Of a DNA stretch of 64,000 nt, positions 17,697 to 27,012 are shown piece by piece. A program made the position numbers and the translations under genes. Origin of the DNA: Paenibacillus sp. FSL R5-0623 (GTDB taxonomy: Bacteria > Bacillota > Bacilli > Paenibacillales > Paenibacillaceae); contig NZ_CP150233.1 in the NCBI RefSeq assembly GCF_037974265.1, positions 5,518,001 through 5,582,000 on the forward strand, given 5' to 3'. Positions within the stretch are counted from its first letter, which is position 1; the number at the start of each line of letters is the position of its first letter. Under the pieces are notes generated by a model. That model did not search any database and had not been told where the DNA came from. It was given only the letters and a program-made list of their open reading frames with translations.

Positions 17697-20600
17697 TTAC
17701 CGCAGTAGCACGGTTTGTATTTCGTAAGGTTTAAAAGATAATGTAATCTGGCCATTCGTATGGGCCAGTGGTTGGATTGGTTCTTCCAGTGCGTTGGAGT
17801 GATAGGCTTGCACAAAGGCATGCGGCCATTGCAATGTGATGTTTTCGCGTTTGCCTGAGGATTCATAGAAACGCAGCACAGTGCCTTGTCCATCCTCTGC
17901 CAATTTAACTGTATCCAGAATGACGTGATTGCTGTTCAAGTTAATCCAGGAGCCTGTTGCTGGACGAGATTGTGCGGCAGTTGCCGTTGCATCTGCGGTT
18001 GGATATAATTCAGCCCCTGCGCTTTTTTCTAATTGATCCCTCTGTTGCACCTGCCCCATCGATTGTGCCTGTTGGGGCTGTTGTGTTTGCTCAACTTGTT
18101 GCACGACCACTTCCGTGTTCAATTCAGTTGCCTGACGTACCGTGTGTGCAGTTCGCCAGTCACCGTCATGTGGATATAACGAATAGGTGAATTCATGTTC
18201 TCCCAGATCGGCTGTGCGATCAGGCCATTTTGGTGCACGAAGCAAGGACAAACGAATGGTACTTCCCTGCACGTCGTACCCGTACTTGCAATCATTGAGC
18301 AGGCTCACACCGTATCCATATTCGGATACATCCGCGAAGCGGTGTCCACAGACTTCATACTGTGCTTGTTCCCAGCTTGTGTTGCGATGTGTTGGACGTT
18401 CCAGTGCGCCAAATGGAATTTCAAATGTTGCCTTGGAGGTCACCACATCAATCGGGAAACCAACTTTCAGAAGTTTGTGATTCTCGTTCCAGTTCACCTG
18501 TGTTTGGAAGTCAATTCGCCGTGAGTCATGATAAAAGACGATATCTTGTGTGATTAACGATTGATGTAGCTTCCAGCGGAAACGCAAGACATCTTTCGTT
18601 GTACCCGCCAGCACCAGCTTTTTCTCCAACAGTTCCACTTCGCCAGCAATCTGTTCCTCATAACGACTATCGATATCCCATGCATCCCAGAGCGTTGGAC
18701 GATCGTGGAAGAAGTGAAGTTGATTGCCACGTTCACCCAGCTTCAGCATCTCACGCTCCGCGGTTTTATCCCACAGACGGGTGATCTCCCCACGTTCATT
18801 GAACTGCACATGATAAAAGGCGGTATCCCATGTATCATTAAAGGTTGGTTGTGCGGCAAGGGTGGTCATTTCCCGTACATTTGTTTCCCTTGTATTTTCC
18901 GGTACCAGCCAAATCGTCTTATAACCAAACGCCGGAATGTCTGTCACGAGAATAGACATGCTGCCATCCTCCCGATCCATCCGCAAGCGCTGGCCTTTTT
19001 CATCGATGCCGTAGCGATCCAAGCCATCCTGCACAGGAAGTTGAACGACTGCACTCCGTTTCCAGCCCAGGCTGTTGAATACAACATAGGCTACTGAACC
19101 TTCCGGTCCCTCTGTGTTGATACCCGTTGTCAATGCAGCAATGCCTTGATCCAGTCCGGTTCTGCCTAATTCAAATACCTGTACATATTCCTCATTCGAA
19201 GTGACGTAGGACTCCGTAATCGCCGATCCCGGTATAATATCGTGGAATTGATTCAGCAAAATTAATTTCCAGCCTTCATGCAGATTCGAACGCACTTCAG
19301 CTTCTGCATCTGCCTCCATATCTGGCAGAGCGAGTGTATTCCACAGCTCAGCTTCTCGATACAGAACCTCCGCTTTCCGGTTGTTGCGCTTATTGCGCGC
19401 ATGGGTCGTGTAGGTTCCCCGATGTAACTCCAGATACAGATCGCCATGCCACTTCGGAAGTACAGGTTGCTCCTTTTCAATTCCGGCAAAGAAAGCTCCA
19501 GCTGTGCTATATCGGCTCGCAGGCTGTCCAACCATCAGATCTGCGCGATCCACATACTCCAGCATCTCGCGTGTTACACCACCGCCGCCATCACCGTGTC
19601 CGTATAGAAGCATATGCTCCGGATGCGCTGCTTTCTCACGGTAGGACTGCCAGTGATCATGAATGTCCTTCGGCAGGGTGTGTTCGTTAACCCCATGATT
19701 GAGGTAAGAAAGAATTGGTGTTCCGTCAATGCCCACCCAGTGGAAGAGATCGTATGGAAACACATTTGTGTCGTTCCATCCGAGCTTTGTTGTCATGAAA
19801 TATTCCACATTGCCATGCTTCAAAATCTGTGGCAGGGAGGCACAATACCCAAACGTATCCGGCAACCATTCAATCTGTGATGTTTTGCCAAACTCCTCCA
19901 TATAGAAACGCTGACCATATAACATCTGGCGAATCAGGGACTCCCCGCTTGGGATGTTCAGATCCGGCTCAACCCACATGCCGCCAACCAGTTCCCAGCG
20001 GCCTTCTACAATCCGATGCTTCACCCGCGCGTACAGCTCGGGATCATGCTCCTTCAGAAACGCATATAGTAAGGGTTGGCTCTGGGAATAAACATAGTCC
20101 GGATATTCATTCATGAGTGCATCCACGGTGGAGAAGGTACGGCTCGTTTTGCGTACCGTCTCACGTACAGGCCACAGCCAGGCAATATCAATATGGGACT
20201 GTCCCACCATATGCTCCAGACCTTCTGCGTTTCCGCCAATCTCACGCACATGGTGCTTCAGATTATTCTCAATCTGCCGAATACCCTCTCCCTGCTCAAT
20301 CTCTTCTGCTGACATGCCTACAAATTGATCCATCGCACGGTACACCAGTTCTAACAGGCGAACCCGCCGAAAGTCACTTTCCGGTAGCAACACAGCCGAA
20401 TCACGTACAATGATGACCGTATACATGAGACTGCGAACCGCTTCATTTGGCCTTACCAGCAGGCTCGTAATTGATGTGATTGGCGGCTGAATAACCGCCT
20501 GTTGATTCAACGGGTCTACAGGTTCAGGTACCGGGTCAAACATCTCAATCTCAAGTTCCGGAGCGTTTCCGACTTTGGATGGATCAAGCGTGACGTAGGT

Positions 20601-20912
20601 ATGATTGCGGTCAAGGCCCTGATAAGAGTGCCCATTTACCCGAAGCAAACCTTCTCCGCCTGTCTCAAATACAAGCCCATAAGGTGTTTGCTGCCATGTA
20701 GCAGGAATCTCCAAACGTGTTCTGAAAAAATAAGTCGTTCCCTGTTTGCTCGGAAAACGCTCAAAATCTTGCCCTTCGGGGTACTCACCCTGATCCTCAT
20801 ACTGTCCTGGCACATTATAATAAGCGCGGGTAATGTCCCAGCTACGCAGCTGTAATTGCTCCAGCCACTGATGTTCGGACAACTCGCGAATAAATCGTCT
20901 GATACGTTCCAA
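17697..20912 (-). CDS. GH38 alpha-mannosidase (MAN2C1-like)
   Basis: A 1071-residue GH38 enzyme of the cytosolic alpha-mannosidase type. About 230 residues of N-terminal beta-domain precede the catalytic part. Metal ligands H240 and D242 lie in GQSHIDIAWLW; nucleophile D352 lies in LPDTFGYCASLP. No signal peptide. A glutamine-rich insert near residue 950 (QQVEQTQQPQQAQ) is unusual. Only four bases separate it from the upstream GH3 gene. It probably removes outer alpha-1,2/1,3-mannoses from imported oligosaccharides, an inference from family and context. Confidence 0.92.
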   Translation of the reverse strand: MERIRRFIRELSEHQWLEQLQLRSWDITRAYYNVPGQYEDQGEYPEGQDFERFPSKQGTTYFFRTRLEIPATWQQTPYGLVFETGGEGLLRVNGHSYQGLDRNHTYVTLDPSKVGNAPELEIEMFDPVPEPVDPLNQQAVIQPPITSITSLLVRPNEAVRSLMYTVIIVRDSAVLLPESDFRRVRLLELVYRAMDQFVGMSAEEIEQGEGIRQIENNLKHHVREIGGNAEGLEHMVGQSHIDIAWLWPVRETVRKTSRTFSTVDALMNEYPDYVYSQSQPLLYAFLKEHDPELYARVKHRIVEGRWELVGGMWVEPDLNIPSGESLIRQMLYGQRFYMEEFGKTSQIEWLPDTFGYCASLPQILKHGNVEYFMTTKLGWNDTNVFPYDLFHWVGIDGTPILSYLNHGVNEHTLPKDIHDHWQSYREKAAHPEHMLLYGHGDGGGGVTREMLEYVDRADLMVGQPASRYSTAGAFFAGIEKEQPVLPKWHGDLYLELHRGTYTTHARNKRNNRKAEVLYREAELWNTLALPDMEADAEAEVRSNLHEGWKLILLNQFHDIIPGSAITESYVTSNEEYVQVFELGRTGLDQGIAALTTGINTEGPEGSVAYVVFNSLGWKRSAVVQLPVQDGLDRYGIDEKGQRLRMDREDGSMSILVTDIPAFGYKTIWLVPENTRETNVREMTTLAAQPTFNDTWDTAFYHVQFNERGEITRLWDKTAEREMLKLGERGNQLHFFHDRPTLWDAWDIDSRYEEQIAGEVELLEKKLVLAGTTKDVLRFRWKLHQSLITQDIVFYHDSRRIDFQTQVNWNENHKLLKVGFPIDVVTSKATFEIPFGALERPTHRNTSWEQAQYEVCGHRFADVSEYGYGVSLLNDCKYGYDVQGSTIRLSLLRAPKWPDRTADLGEHEFTYSLYPHDGDWRTAHTVRQATELNTEVVVQQVEQTQQPQQAQSMGQVQQRDQLEKSAGAELYPTADATATAAQSRPATGSWINLNSNHVILDTVKLAEDGQGTVLRFYESSGKRENITLQWPHAFVQAYHSNALEEPIQPLAHTNGQITLSFKPYEIQTVLLR

Positions 20913-20916
20913 CGTC

Positions 20917-23271
20917 TTACGCCTCCCTTACGGTCAGTTCGGCTATTTGCGTATCGTTTACGCTGCTGCCGATATGAATATGGAATTGTCCCGGTTCAAC
21001 GACAGGCTTCAAATCACGACCAATATACTGCAGCTGCTCGGCCCCGATGTGGAATTCCACGGTCTGTGTCTCTCCCGGCTCCAGGTTCACTTTTGCAAAC
21101 CCCTTCAGTTCCTTGGCCGGACGAGTTAGTGAGCTGACCACGTCAGAGATGTACATCTGTACAACTTCTGCACCTGCATAACGGCCGGTGTTGGTCACGT
21201 TCACCGATACCGTAACTGAATCATCAGTTGTCATAGATGCAGCACTCAGCTGCGGTTCACTGTACTCATATGTGGTATAGCTAAGTCCGTATCCAAATGC
21301 ATAACGTGGCTCCAGATCCTCTTCGAGGTAACGTTTGCCTCGGGAACGTTTGCCGTTATAATAGATCGGTAATTGGCCGACATGTTTCGGAATGGAAATC
21401 GTCAATTTGCCTGACGGATTCACATCACCGAATAAAATATCTGCAATGGCACGACCGCCCTCTTGACCCGGATACCACGCCTCCAGAATTGCATCGGCAT
21501 GTTCATCCACCCAAGGTTCAGTGATGGGACGACCATTAATGTAAACAACCACAAGTTTCTTGCCGAGCTTGTGAATCTCCTGAATGAGTTCCAATTGTAC
21601 TCCGGCAAGACCCAACGTCATCCGGTCGATCCCTTCGCCACACTCCATATCATTCCAAGAGTTATCGGACACATTGGAAGCACCCGTTTTCAGATCGATC
21701 GTTCCTTCTCCAAAGTCACGCGCACTGGAGCCACCAACCACCATAATGACCGTATCCGCTTGACTGGTAACTTCAAGGGCACGCTCGAATCCTTCTTTCG
21801 AATCACCCTTGATCCGGCAGCCTGGTGCATAAAGAACCTGATCTGTACTGCTGTCACCAGTCAAAGGACCAACAGAACTCTTCTCCGTTTGCCCATCCAC
21901 ATGATTAGCCAGCTTACTGCGAATCCCATCCAGTACCGTCGCCACTTTCGACTTCGGTTGCGGAGATGTGTAATCGCCCAGTTGATTGTAGGCCTGATCC
22001 GCATTTGGGCCGATCACGGCAATCCGGCCCACATTTGCTAACGAGAGAGGTAGAGTTTCAGCCTCATTTTTGAGAAGTACAACACCTTCCGCAGCCAACT
22101 GGCGTGCCAGCTGAACATGCGCTTCACTGCCAATCACTTCTGCTGCCCGATCGGCATCCACATAAGGCTGTTCGAATAAGCCCAGTCTGAACTTCAATGC
22201 CAACACGCGAGAAGCAGCCTGATCCAGAACCTGCATATCAAGCTTACCTTCTGCCACCGCCTGCACCAGATATTGCCCAAACATCTCACCGGACATTTCC
22301 ATATCGATGCCTGCCTCAATCGCCTGTACGGAAGCTTCCATTCCATCCGCTGCGACATCATGCCCACTTGCCAGCATGTTAATCGCACCACAATCCGTAA
22401 TGACCAGACCGTCAAAGCCCCAATCCTTACGCAAAACATCTTCCAGCAATTCCGTATTCACGGTGCAAGGCGTGCCATCAATTTCGTTATATGCTGGCAT
22501 GATCGACGCAGCGCCCGCTTCCACCGCTTTGCGGAATGGATAGAGATCCACTTCCAGCAGTTCGCGCCAGCCCATATGTACAGGCCCTGCATTACGTCCA
22601 CCTTCCGAACTGCCGTAACCAACAAAATGTTTCAGCGTTGCCGCTACTGTATCCCTATGGTCAAGACCTTCACCCTGCAGTCCTTCCACGGAGGCAACTG
22701 CCAGTTCCCCAATGAGATATGGATCTTCCCCGAAACATTCCTCGGTACGACCCCAGCGCGGATCACGCACAACATCCAGTACCGGAGAATAGGTGACCGC
22801 ACCACCTTGGGCACGTGTCTCCCGTGCTACCGCCTGGCACATCTCCCGATACAGATCCACATTCCAGGTGCTCCCCAGTAAAAGGGGAACTGGATAGACC
22901 GTTCCGTCAATGGCCATATGACCATGCGAGCACTCTTCCCCGATTAAGATGGGAATCCCAAGTCTGGAATGTTCCACCGCATAACGTTGAATCAGATTGA
23001 CCACCTCAGCGCCTTCTCTGGCGGATAGTCCATTTTCCAGCGTAACGCCAGTCCACGGATCTGCCCGAAGCGCACCGTAAAGGGAGCCGATGCCCCCATT
23101 TTCTACTTGCTTCTTAAAGGATTCATTTAACGTAATGTTCCCTTGATCATTCGTATAGGTCTGCCAGCCAAAGGGCTGCGTAAGTTGGCCTACCTTTTCT
23201 TCCGTAGTCATCAGACTCAGCAGGTGTTGTACCCGTTCCTCTACGGATTTGCTTTGGTCCTTGTATGTCAT
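20917..23271 (-). CDS. GH3 beta-glycosidase
   Basis: A GH3 enzyme of about 784 residues. A TIM barrel carries the KHFVGYG motif and nucleophile D293 in VITDCGAI; an alpha/beta sandwich and a C-terminal fibronectin-III-like domain follow. It lacks the His/Asp loop of NagZ-type beta-N-acetylglucosaminidases, so a beta-glucosidase- or xylosidase-type active site is more likely. The start is ATG 23271 with GGAGAG ten bases upstream. It is cytosolic and the first hydrolase behind the importer. Its substrate within an N-glycan scheme is unclear. Confidence 0.88.
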   Translation of the reverse strand: MTYKDQSKSVEERVQHLLSLMTTEEKVGQLTQPFGWQTYTNDQGNITLNESFKKQVENGGIGSLYGALRADPWTGVTLENGLSAREGAEVVNLIQRYAVEHSRLGIPILIGEECSHGHMAIDGTVYPVPLLLGSTWNVDLYREMCQAVARETRAQGGAVTYSPVLDVVRDPRWGRTEECFGEDPYLIGELAVASVEGLQGEGLDHRDTVAATLKHFVGYGSSEGGRNAGPVHMGWRELLEVDLYPFRKAVEAGAASIMPAYNEIDGTPCTVNTELLEDVLRKDWGFDGLVITDCGAINMLASGHDVAADGMEASVQAIEAGIDMEMSGEMFGQYLVQAVAEGKLDMQVLDQAASRVLALKFRLGLFEQPYVDADRAAEVIGSEAHVQLARQLAAEGVVLLKNEAETLPLSLANVGRIAVIGPNADQAYNQLGDYTSPQPKSKVATVLDGIRSKLANHVDGQTEKSSVGPLTGDSSTDQVLYAPGCRIKGDSKEGFERALEVTSQADTVIMVVGGSSARDFGEGTIDLKTGASNVSDNSWNDMECGEGIDRMTLGLAGVQLELIQEIHKLGKKLVVVYINGRPITEPWVDEHADAILEAWYPGQEGGRAIADILFGDVNPSGKLTISIPKHVGQLPIYYNGKRSRGKRYLEEDLEPRYAFGYGLSYTTYEYSEPQLSAASMTTDDSVTVSVNVTNTGRYAGAEVVQMYISDVVSSLTRPAKELKGFAKVNLEPGETQTVEFHIGAEQLQYIGRDLKPVVEPGQFHIHIGSSVNDTQIAELTVREA

Positions 23272-23307
23272 CAATCTGCATCTCTCCAATCCTATAGCAA
23301 GATCCGG

Positions 23308-24228
23308 TTATTCTTTGACCGCGCCCACCGTCAGACCCTGTACGAAATAACGCTGGAAGAACGGATAAGCGAATATAATTGGCAACGTAGCAAGCACAAC
23401 CATCGCCATTCGGGACGTATCCTGCGGAATGGACTGCATGGCTGCCAGACTCATCGAACTGTTAGCAGAGTTCTGCTGGATAAACTGGATACTCGACTCA
23501 ATCCGCATCAGCATGGATTGCAGCGGTACCAGATTAGGATTATCGATATATAATAACGCATTGAACCAATCATTCCAGTAACCGAGTGTACTGAACAACC
23601 CGATGGTTGCCAGTCCCGGCAAGGAAAGTGGAACCACGATTTTCATAAAGGTATAGAACTCACCGGCACCATCAATCTTCGCCGATTCAATGACTGCATC
23701 CGGTACACTGGTGGAGTAGAATGTACGCAGAATCATAATATAGAAGGCATTCATCGCCAACGGCAGAATCAGTGCCCATAACGTATCTTTCAATCCAAGC
23801 AGCTGGGAAACGACCATATAGGTTGGAATCATCCCACCGTTGAACAACATGGTCAGAATGGCAAAGATGGAGAAAAATCTCCGATACCTGAAGCTCTTGC
23901 GGGAGATCGCATACGCATACAGTGACATGAGAATCAGACTGATGATGGTACCAAGTACCGTCACCAGAATGGTAACTCCATACGCCCGCAGCAGCGTGTC
24001 CCCACTCTGCCAGACAAACTGATATGCCGCGAGACTCCATTCTGCCGGAATCAGACGATACCCATCACGGGCCAGTGCTTTCTCGTCCGTAAACGAGATG
24101 ATAACTACAAATATAAAGGGAAATACACAGATCAGAGCAAATAGACCGGCGATGATGTTCATGATCACGTTCCATCCGTTGGATACGTGGTGGAAGTCGC
24201 GTTTTTTAACGAGCCTTGCTTGAGCCAT
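23308..24228 (-). CDS. Carbohydrate ABC transporter permease (YtcP/LplC type)
   Basis: A 306-residue membrane permease with six TM segments. It carries the EAA cytoplasmic-loop motif (ESAKIDGAGEFYTFMKIVVPLSLPG), which contacts the ATPase. It pairs with the permease 24 bases upstream and the lipoprotein. No ATPase gene is present, so a shared MsmK-type ATPase elsewhere is expected, as is common for CUT1 importers in Firmicutes. Confidence 0.92.
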   Translation of the reverse strand: MAQARLVKKRDFHHVSNGWNVIMNIIAGLFALICVFPFIFVVIISFTDEKALARDGYRLIPAEWSLAAYQFVWQSGDTLLRAYGVTILVTVLGTIISLILMSLYAYAISRKSFRYRRFFSIFAILTMLFNGGMIPTYMVVSQLLGLKDTLWALILPLAMNAFYIMILRTFYSTSVPDAVIESAKIDGAGEFYTFMKIVVPLSLPGLATIGLFSTLGYWNDWFNALLYIDNPNLVPLQSMLMRIESSIQFIQQNSANSSMSLAAMQSIPQDTSRMAMVVLATLPIIFAYPFFQRYFVQGLTVGAVKE

Positions 24229-24251
24229 AGTGGTTCACTCCTTTCCCTGTC

Positions 24252-25181
24252 CTAGAATAGGCTGCTGTCTTTATCTACTTTGCGAACAACATAGTTGGAG
24301 ATAATAACAAGCACAAAGCCCACCACGGATTGATACAATCCCGCTGCTGTACTCATGCCGATCTCACCACTAGTTTTCAATCCTCGATATACATACGTAT
24401 CAATAACATTGGTCACGGAGTATAACGTTCCCGAATCCCTTGGGACCTGATAGAACAGTCCAAAGTCTGCATAGAAAATGCGGCCTACGGCCAGCAAGGT
24501 CATAATCGTGATGATGGGTGACAGCAACGGAATCGTAATATTACGAATCTGCTGCCATTTGCTTGCTCCATCAATCATGGCTGCTTCATACAGCGATTTA
24601 TCAATCCCCAGTATGGAAGCCAGATAAACAACGCTGCTATACCCGATGGTTTTCCATAACGCTACGAATACCAGAATATACGGCCAATATTTTGCCTCAG
24701 AGTACCACTGAATCGGTTCCATCCCGAACCAGCCAATAATCTGATTCAACATCCCGCGGTCCATGCTCAAGAAGCTGAAAGCGAAGTAACCAACGATAAC
24801 CCAGGATAGAAAATACGGCAGAAACATGCCGGTTTGATACAGTTTGGCGAGTCGTTTATTCACTAGTTCCGAGAGCAGGATTGCCAATGCCACAGCAAAT
24901 ACCAGTCCCAGGAAGATAATGGCGATGTTATAAAAGAGGGTGTTGCGTGTAATGAGCCATGCGTCACTTGTGCTGAACAGGAATTTGAAATTATCCCAGC
25001 CAACCCATTCACTCTTCATCAGACTTGCCCAGAATCCTTCACGGCTGAATCGGTATTCTTTGAAAGCAGCCACTGTGCCCACAAGTGGCAAGTAGGAGAA
25101 GAAGAAGAACCAGATGGCGCCTGGCAGCACCATGAGCAGCATGACTCGGTTTCTAATCAGGTTTTTCAAAAATGTAGTCAT
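24252..25181 (-). CDS. Carbohydrate ABC transporter permease (LplB type)
   Basis: A 309-residue permease with six TM segments and an EAA loop (EAAMIDGASKWQQIRNITIP). It is the first permease after the solute-binding protein, from which it is separated by a terminator-like hairpin at 25211-25250. It forms a heterodimeric CUT1 channel with the next gene. Confidence 0.92.
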   Translation of the reverse strand: MTTFLKNLIRNRVMLLMVLPGAIWFFFFSYLPLVGTVAAFKEYRFSREGFWASLMKSEWVGWDNFKFLFSTSDAWLITRNTLFYNIAIIFLGLVFAVALAILLSELVNKRLAKLYQTGMFLPYFLSWVIVGYFAFSFLSMDRGMLNQIIGWFGMEPIQWYSEAKYWPYILVFVALWKTIGYSSVVYLASILGIDKSLYEAAMIDGASKWQQIRNITIPLLSPIITIMTLLAVGRIFYADFGLFYQVPRDSGTLYSVTNVIDTYVYRGLKTSGEIGMSTAAGLYQSVVGFVLVIISNYVVRKVDKDSSLF

Positions 25182-25210
25182 TGTGGATATCCTCCTTCAG
25201 GCTTGAATGA

Positions 25211-25250
25211 AAAAGGACCGGACGCGATAAGCAGCCGCCCGGTCCTTACG
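25211..25250 (-). terminator. Attenuator-like hairpin between binding protein and permeases
   Basis: Leftward, AAGGACCGG and CCGGTCCTT pair across a 17-base loop and are followed by TTTTTC. A leaky terminator here would make more binding protein than permease, a common arrangement in ABC import operons. Confidence 0.7.
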
Positions 25251-25258
25251 ATGTACTG

Positions 25259-26731
25259 TTACTTGTTTTCCGCTCTCCAGGCATCCAGCTGGCTTTGGGC
25301 TTCAGCCATTACTTTCTCCAGTCCGGCTTGATTGAACTTTTCAATCACTTGATCCAGATTGGCTGCCGGGTCCAGTGTACCTGTCATCAGTGCTGCCCAA
25401 TATTGCTCTTTCACGTTCTGTACCGCCGTCAGTTCGGATGATACATTGCTTGCATCAAAGTTAAAGCTGAGGATCGGGGAATTGACACCTTCAGCGTTAA
25501 ACTTCTTGAACTCATCCCATTTATTATCCGGGTCATTGCTGTTCAGATAGAGCAGCATGTTGTTCCCAAGGGAGTATGAAGGCATATCGTAGTTTTTCGA
25601 TTCAGGCAGATTTTCCATATGTGTGTCATCCACTTTTTTGTAGTGTGTGCCCTCAATACCGGAGTCCACCATATTACGCAGCACAGGATCTGTATTCAGC
25701 AGGTTCAGGAATTCCATCGCTTTCTCCGGATATTCCGAGTTGGCCGAGATGGCCATAATGGAACCTTGTACAGATGTATTCGTTATAATTGCTTCACTTG
25801 CAGGTGTTGAAACGACTTTATAACCGTAACTTGCAGACCATTGATTATCCGCGAGCGGCTGAGTCTGTGCACGATCCAGGAACCAGTTGCCCGATGTTGT
25901 CAGGTCGTTCGTGGAACCTGTTGTTGCCGCTTCTGCCGATACATAACCAGCCTTATAGTATTTGTGCATCGTAGTAAGTGCTTCTTTCATTTCAGGTGTT
26001 TCCAGTATGTTTACAAGCTTATAGTCTGTTGTATCCAGTTTGATTGCCATTGGCAGATTCTGAATGACATAGTCATAAGGCACGTAAGGAACATAGTTTT
26101 TATCCATGGCAAATGGTGTTACACTCGCCTCGTTTTCCTTAATTGTTTTGAGCAGAGGCTCCAGACTGTCTAACGTACGAACGCCAGAGATGTCCAGTTT
26201 GTATTTATCAACCAGCATTTGGTTAAAGCGCCATACCTCTTGTTGAGGCAGCTCTTTGTTGGCTGGAATTCCGTAATTGTGTCCATCTACCTTGGAACCG
26301 CTTAGGAATGCAGGATCAATGGTCTTGGTAATATCCTGGCCGTATTCAGCAAGCAGGTCATCCAGTTCAAGGAATGCACCTTTTCTGGCATTTTGTACAT
26401 AATCGAATCCACCAGAAGAAGTGAACAGAATGTCCATTGGCTCACCGGATGCTACGTTAACCTGCATCTTTTGCGGGTAGTCACCCCAGTCAACCATCTT
26501 CATCGTTACCGTGGCATTAATTTTCTCTTTGGTATACTTGCTGACTTCTTCCATCACTTTATTGACATCTTTCTGAGGGGTACCGATGGTATACCAGATC
26601 AACTCTACCGCGTCATCTCCAGCTCCCCCGGATTCTGAAGCATCTTTGCTTCCTCCACAGGCACTAAGAACAAGTGTAACGGCCATTAACAATGCAAGAA
26701 CGAGTGAGAAGCGTTTTCTTTGTTTACTCAT
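25259..26731 (-). CDS. Extracellular sugar-binding lipoprotein
   Basis: A 490-residue solute-binding protein of a CUT1 ABC importer (LplA/YtcQ-like). The signal peptide ends in the lipobox LSACGG, with C25 as the lipid-anchored residue. The rest is a two-lobe binding protein. As the first gene of the importer/hydrolase run it probably captures oligosaccharides released by the divergent GH85 enzyme. The promoter region at 26781-26881 carries paired direct repeats and a cre-like site. Confidence 0.92.
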   Translation of the reverse strand: MSKQRKRFSLVLALLMAVTLVLSACGGSKDASESGGAGDDAVELIWYTIGTPQKDVNKVMEEVSKYTKEKINATVTMKMVDWGDYPQKMQVNVASGEPMDILFTSSGGFDYVQNARKGAFLELDDLLAEYGQDITKTIDPAFLSGSKVDGHNYGIPANKELPQQEVWRFNQMLVDKYKLDISGVRTLDSLEPLLKTIKENEASVTPFAMDKNYVPYVPYDYVIQNLPMAIKLDTTDYKLVNILETPEMKEALTTMHKYYKAGYVSAEAATTGSTNDLTTSGNWFLDRAQTQPLADNQWSASYGYKVVSTPASEAIITNTSVQGSIMAISANSEYPEKAMEFLNLLNTDPVLRNMVDSGIEGTHYKKVDDTHMENLPESKNYDMPSYSLGNNMLLYLNSNDPDNKWDEFKKFNAEGVNSPILSFNFDASNVSSELTAVQNVKEQYWAALMTGTLDPAANLDQVIEKFNQAGLEKVMAEAQSQLDAWRAENK

Positions 26732-26780
26732 TTCTTTGATCCTCCCTTTTCGTGTTCCCTTAGGCTCTACTTACTAACTG

Positions 26781-26881
26781 CTTTAACCTTATCGAATGAA
26801 AGCATTTACAAAAAGAAGATAAACTTAAGTTTTCGAGGTACAAATTAAAGAGAAATCGTCCTTGGGCAACTATTTTGTACC
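26781..26881 (-). promoter_or_regulatory. Control region of the importer/hydrolase operon
   Basis: Leftward order: TCTTTAATTT (26851-26842), ACTTAAGTTT (26830-26821; start-to-start 21 bp), a 10-base gap, the cre-like TGTAAATGCTTTCA (26810-26797), then a weak -10 GATAAG (26793-26788). The same layout lies upstream of the GH85 gene. An inverted repeat GGTACAAA/TTTGTACC brackets 26837-26881. I infer activation by the adjacent AraC-type response regulator and CcpA repression. Confidence 0.6.
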
Positions 26882-27012
26882 TGTTTAATTAAATCGCTTA
26901 CATGATAGAGACATGCCGGGTAACGTATGCCATGATTTTCATCCATGCCATTCCTGTTCCCGATATGTCTCTTGGCTCTCTGTCCGCATAGCTGGATCTA
27001 CCCGTCACCGAA
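26882..27012. other. Intergenic region with long imperfect hairpin
   Basis: AGAGACAT (26907-26914) and ATGTCTCT (26965-26972) enclose a smaller GGGTAAC/GTTCCC pairing. It lies just after the response-regulator stop and may terminate that transcript. No T run is obvious. Confidence 0.35.
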
